Origin: an uncultured Clostridium sp.
GTDB lineage: Bacteria; Bacillota; Clostridia; Lachnospirales; Lachnospiraceae
Direction of reading: 5' to 3'
Assembly: GCA_958349075.1 (NCBI GenBank)
Contig: CATWBR010000027.1
Coordinates: 1-17,887, forward strand
Length of the DNA: 17,887 nucleotides
Notes under the pieces: generated by a model
The model's database searches: none
Told to the model about the DNA's origin: nothing
The model's input: only the letters and a program-made list of their open reading frames with translations
Translations under genes and position numbers: made by a program
Shown: piece after piece, positions 16,398 to 17,887 of the stretch
Position numbering within the stretch: the stretch's first letter is position 1
How the letters are laid out: every line of letters begins with the position of its first letter

Positions 16398-17887
16398 TCA
16401 AATTGTATATGATAAAATCTTTTCCTGCTGGAAATCATCCCGTGCAGTCAGTTCCGCAGAGATCGTGCCGCGCCTCATTACATAGATCCTGTCACTCATA
16501 CCAATCAGTTCCGGCAGTTCGGAAGATATCATGAGGATGGCAACGCCTTTTTTCGCCAGATCGTCGATAATCTGATATATCTCCGACTTCGCATTAACGT
16601 CGATTCCTCTCGTCGGTTCATCCAGGATCAGCAGGGCCGGATGGCTGGCCAGCCATTTCGCCAGAGCTACCTTCTGCTGGTTCCCACCGCTCAGCGTGTT
16701 GGCAAGCTGATGGCCGGATGTGCATACAATATTTAGTTCCTTTATCTTTTCCCCGGATACCTCGTGCTCCCGTCCCCTCTTTATAAAACCGTTCTTAAAC
16801 ATTTCGGACAGGGAAGCCAGGGTAATATTCTGTTCAATATCCATCCTGAGAACCAGCCCCTCAATCTTGCGGTCCTCGGTCAGGTACATCAGTCCCTTCT
16901 TAATCATCTCTTTCGGGGCCGGTTTTGTTACCTCCTCGCCTTTATAGACAATTTTGCCGCCGTAGAACCTGCGAGCGCCGAAAATACTCTTGGCTACTTC
17001 CGTCCTTCCGGCTCCCACCAGCCCTCCGATTCCAACAACCTCGCCCTTTTTCACATAAAGGTTGAGAGGTTCCGTGTTCGGAGCGATTTTTAAGTTCTCC
17101 ACTCTCAGGATTTCCTCATCCTGGGGTACATGGGCGCAGGTATACATCTGGTTTAAGGTTCTTCCTACCATCATGCTGATGACCTTGTCATGGCTGAACT
17201 CTTCCATATCAATTGTTCCGACATAGCAGCCGTCACGCAGCACCGTCAATCTGTCCCCAATCTCTTTTAACTCCTCGAAACGGTGGGAAATATATATAAT
17301 GCTGATCCCCTGTTTCTTCATATCCCTGATAATCTCAAACAGGTGATCAATCTCCGCCTGTGTCAGGCTGGCCGTCGGCTCATCCATGATAATGATCTTC
17401 GAGTCATAGGAGATGGCCTTTACAATCTCCACAATCTGCTGCTGCGCCGTGGAAAGGTTGCGCACCAGAATCTGAGGGTCAATGTCAAATCCCAGCTTCA
17501 TCAGCATCTTCCGGCTCTGGGCATACATTTCCTTCTTATTGCTGAAGATATTTCCCTTGCCCGTGATTTCCCGTCCCAGGAACAGGTTTTCTGCAACGCT
17601 CAGATTCGGGCACAGGTTGAGTTCCTGATGAATAAAGCCGACGCCCATTGCCTCGGCCTGCCTTGGGTTAGAGAAATTTACCTTCTGCCCGAACAGCTCC
17701 ATCTCCCCTCCGTCCTGGGGAATAATGCCTCCCAGAATTTTCATCAGGGTAGATTTGCCCGCGCCGTTTTCGCCAATCAGGATATGCACTTCCGACTCAA
17801 ACATGTCGAAATGCACGTCGTCCAGTATCTTTACATCCGTCCCCCGAATCGGCTTTCCGTAGGCGTCAAATATATATTTTGTTATAT
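16398..17887 (-). CDS. Sugar-type ABC transporter ATPase with two NBDs (RbsA/MglA-like), 5' partial
   Basis: Two nucleotide-binding domains in one chain, as in ribose/galactose/xylose importers. Domain 1 has Walker A GENGAGKST, Q-loop HQELNLCPNLSVAENLF, a variant signature LSTAQQQIVEI and Walker B IIIMDEPTASL. Domain 2 has the degenerate Walker A GLVGAGRTE usual for the second half of this family, then signature LSGGNQQKV and Walker B LLILDEPTRGIDV. The frame stays open to the window edge (visible residues ITKYIFDAYGKPIRGTDV), so the start lies outside and probably only a few codons are missing. The GTG at 17816 is too far inside to be the start. The permease and binding protein are not in the window and would be expected upstream. 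Substrate is not determinable. The cupin gene follows after 74 bases. Confidence 0.93.
   Translation of the reverse strand, partial: ITKYIFDAYGKPIRGTDVKILDDVHFDMFESEVHILIGENGAGKSTLMKILGGIIPQDGGEMELFGQKVNFSNPRQAEAMGVGFIHQELNLCPNLSVAENLFLGREITGKGNIFSNKKEMYAQSRKMLMKLGFDIDPQILVRNLSTAQQQIVEIVKAISYDSKIIIMDEPTASLTQAEIDHLFEIIRDMKKQGISIIYISHRFEELKEIGDRLTVLRDGCYVGTIDMEEFSHDKVISMMVGRTLNQMYTCAHVPQDEEILRVENLKIAPNTEPLNLYVKKGEVVGIGGLVGAGRTEVAKSIFGARRFYGGKIVYKGEEVTKPAPKEMIKKGLMYLTEDRKIEGLVLRMDIEQNITLASLSEMFKNGFIKRGREHEVSGEKIKELNIVCTSGHQLANTLSGGNQQKVALAKWLASHPALLILDEPTRGIDVNAKSEIYQIIDDLAKKGVAILMISSELPELIGMSDRIYVMRRGTISAELTARDDFQQEKILSYTI

Noticed and set aside
16324..16401. Longer N-terminus for the cupin protein beginning at 16401
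   Set aside because: The extra 26 residues do not resemble the family and lack an RBS. ATG 16323 has AAAGGAG at proper spacing.

Overview
The window looks like chromosomal DNA of an anaerobic Firmicute, most likely a gut-type Lachnospiraceae/Clostridia member. Three things suggest this: a complete V-type (A/V) ATPase operon, a large cyclic-di-GMP sensor protein, and a glycyl radical enzyme with its O2-sensitive radical-SAM activase. Species is not resolved. Genes are tightly packed, and no stretch over 300 bases lacks a gene.

Plus strand, 1-8577: V-type ATPase operon in the order G/H (5' truncated by the window edge)-C-I-K-F-E-A-B-D. Spacing is very tight, with overlapping stops and starts at C/I and K/F. 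Together these genes encode the catalytic A/B head, the D/F central rotor, the C adaptor, the E/G stalks, membrane subunit I and proteolipid ring K. Only 16 bases after subunit D, with its own RBS and no terminator between, comes a 1257-residue protein. It is laid out REC, HD-GYP, three PAS-like regions, GGDEF, GAF and a Cys-bearing PAS. Both c-di-GMP catalytic domains keep their key motifs. A bidirectional-looking hairpin at 12373-12412 closes this transcription unit.

Minus strand, 17887-12426 (transcribed right to left): a sugar-type ABC transporter ATPase with two nucleotide-binding domains (5' end outside the window), a ureidoglycolate lyase/DUF4867-like cupin, a glycyl radical activating enzyme with two extra Fe-S cluster motifs, and a short (688 aa) glycyl radical enzyme. 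The enzyme's motifs (C-W-E active site, RVWGWSGYF radical loop) do not match pyruvate formate-lyase or any family I can name with confidence. Downstream lies an AraC-type regulator reduced to half an HTH domain. Its last codons look like the authentic C-terminus in another frame, which suggests a large internal deletion across a short repeat.

The two halves converge at the hairpin and seem functionally unrelated. The best candidate for an undescribed system is the glycyl radical cluster: transporter, cupin, activase, radical enzyme and dead regulator, with unknown substrate. The second is the physical link between the V-ATPase operon and a bifunctional-looking c-di-GMP protein.
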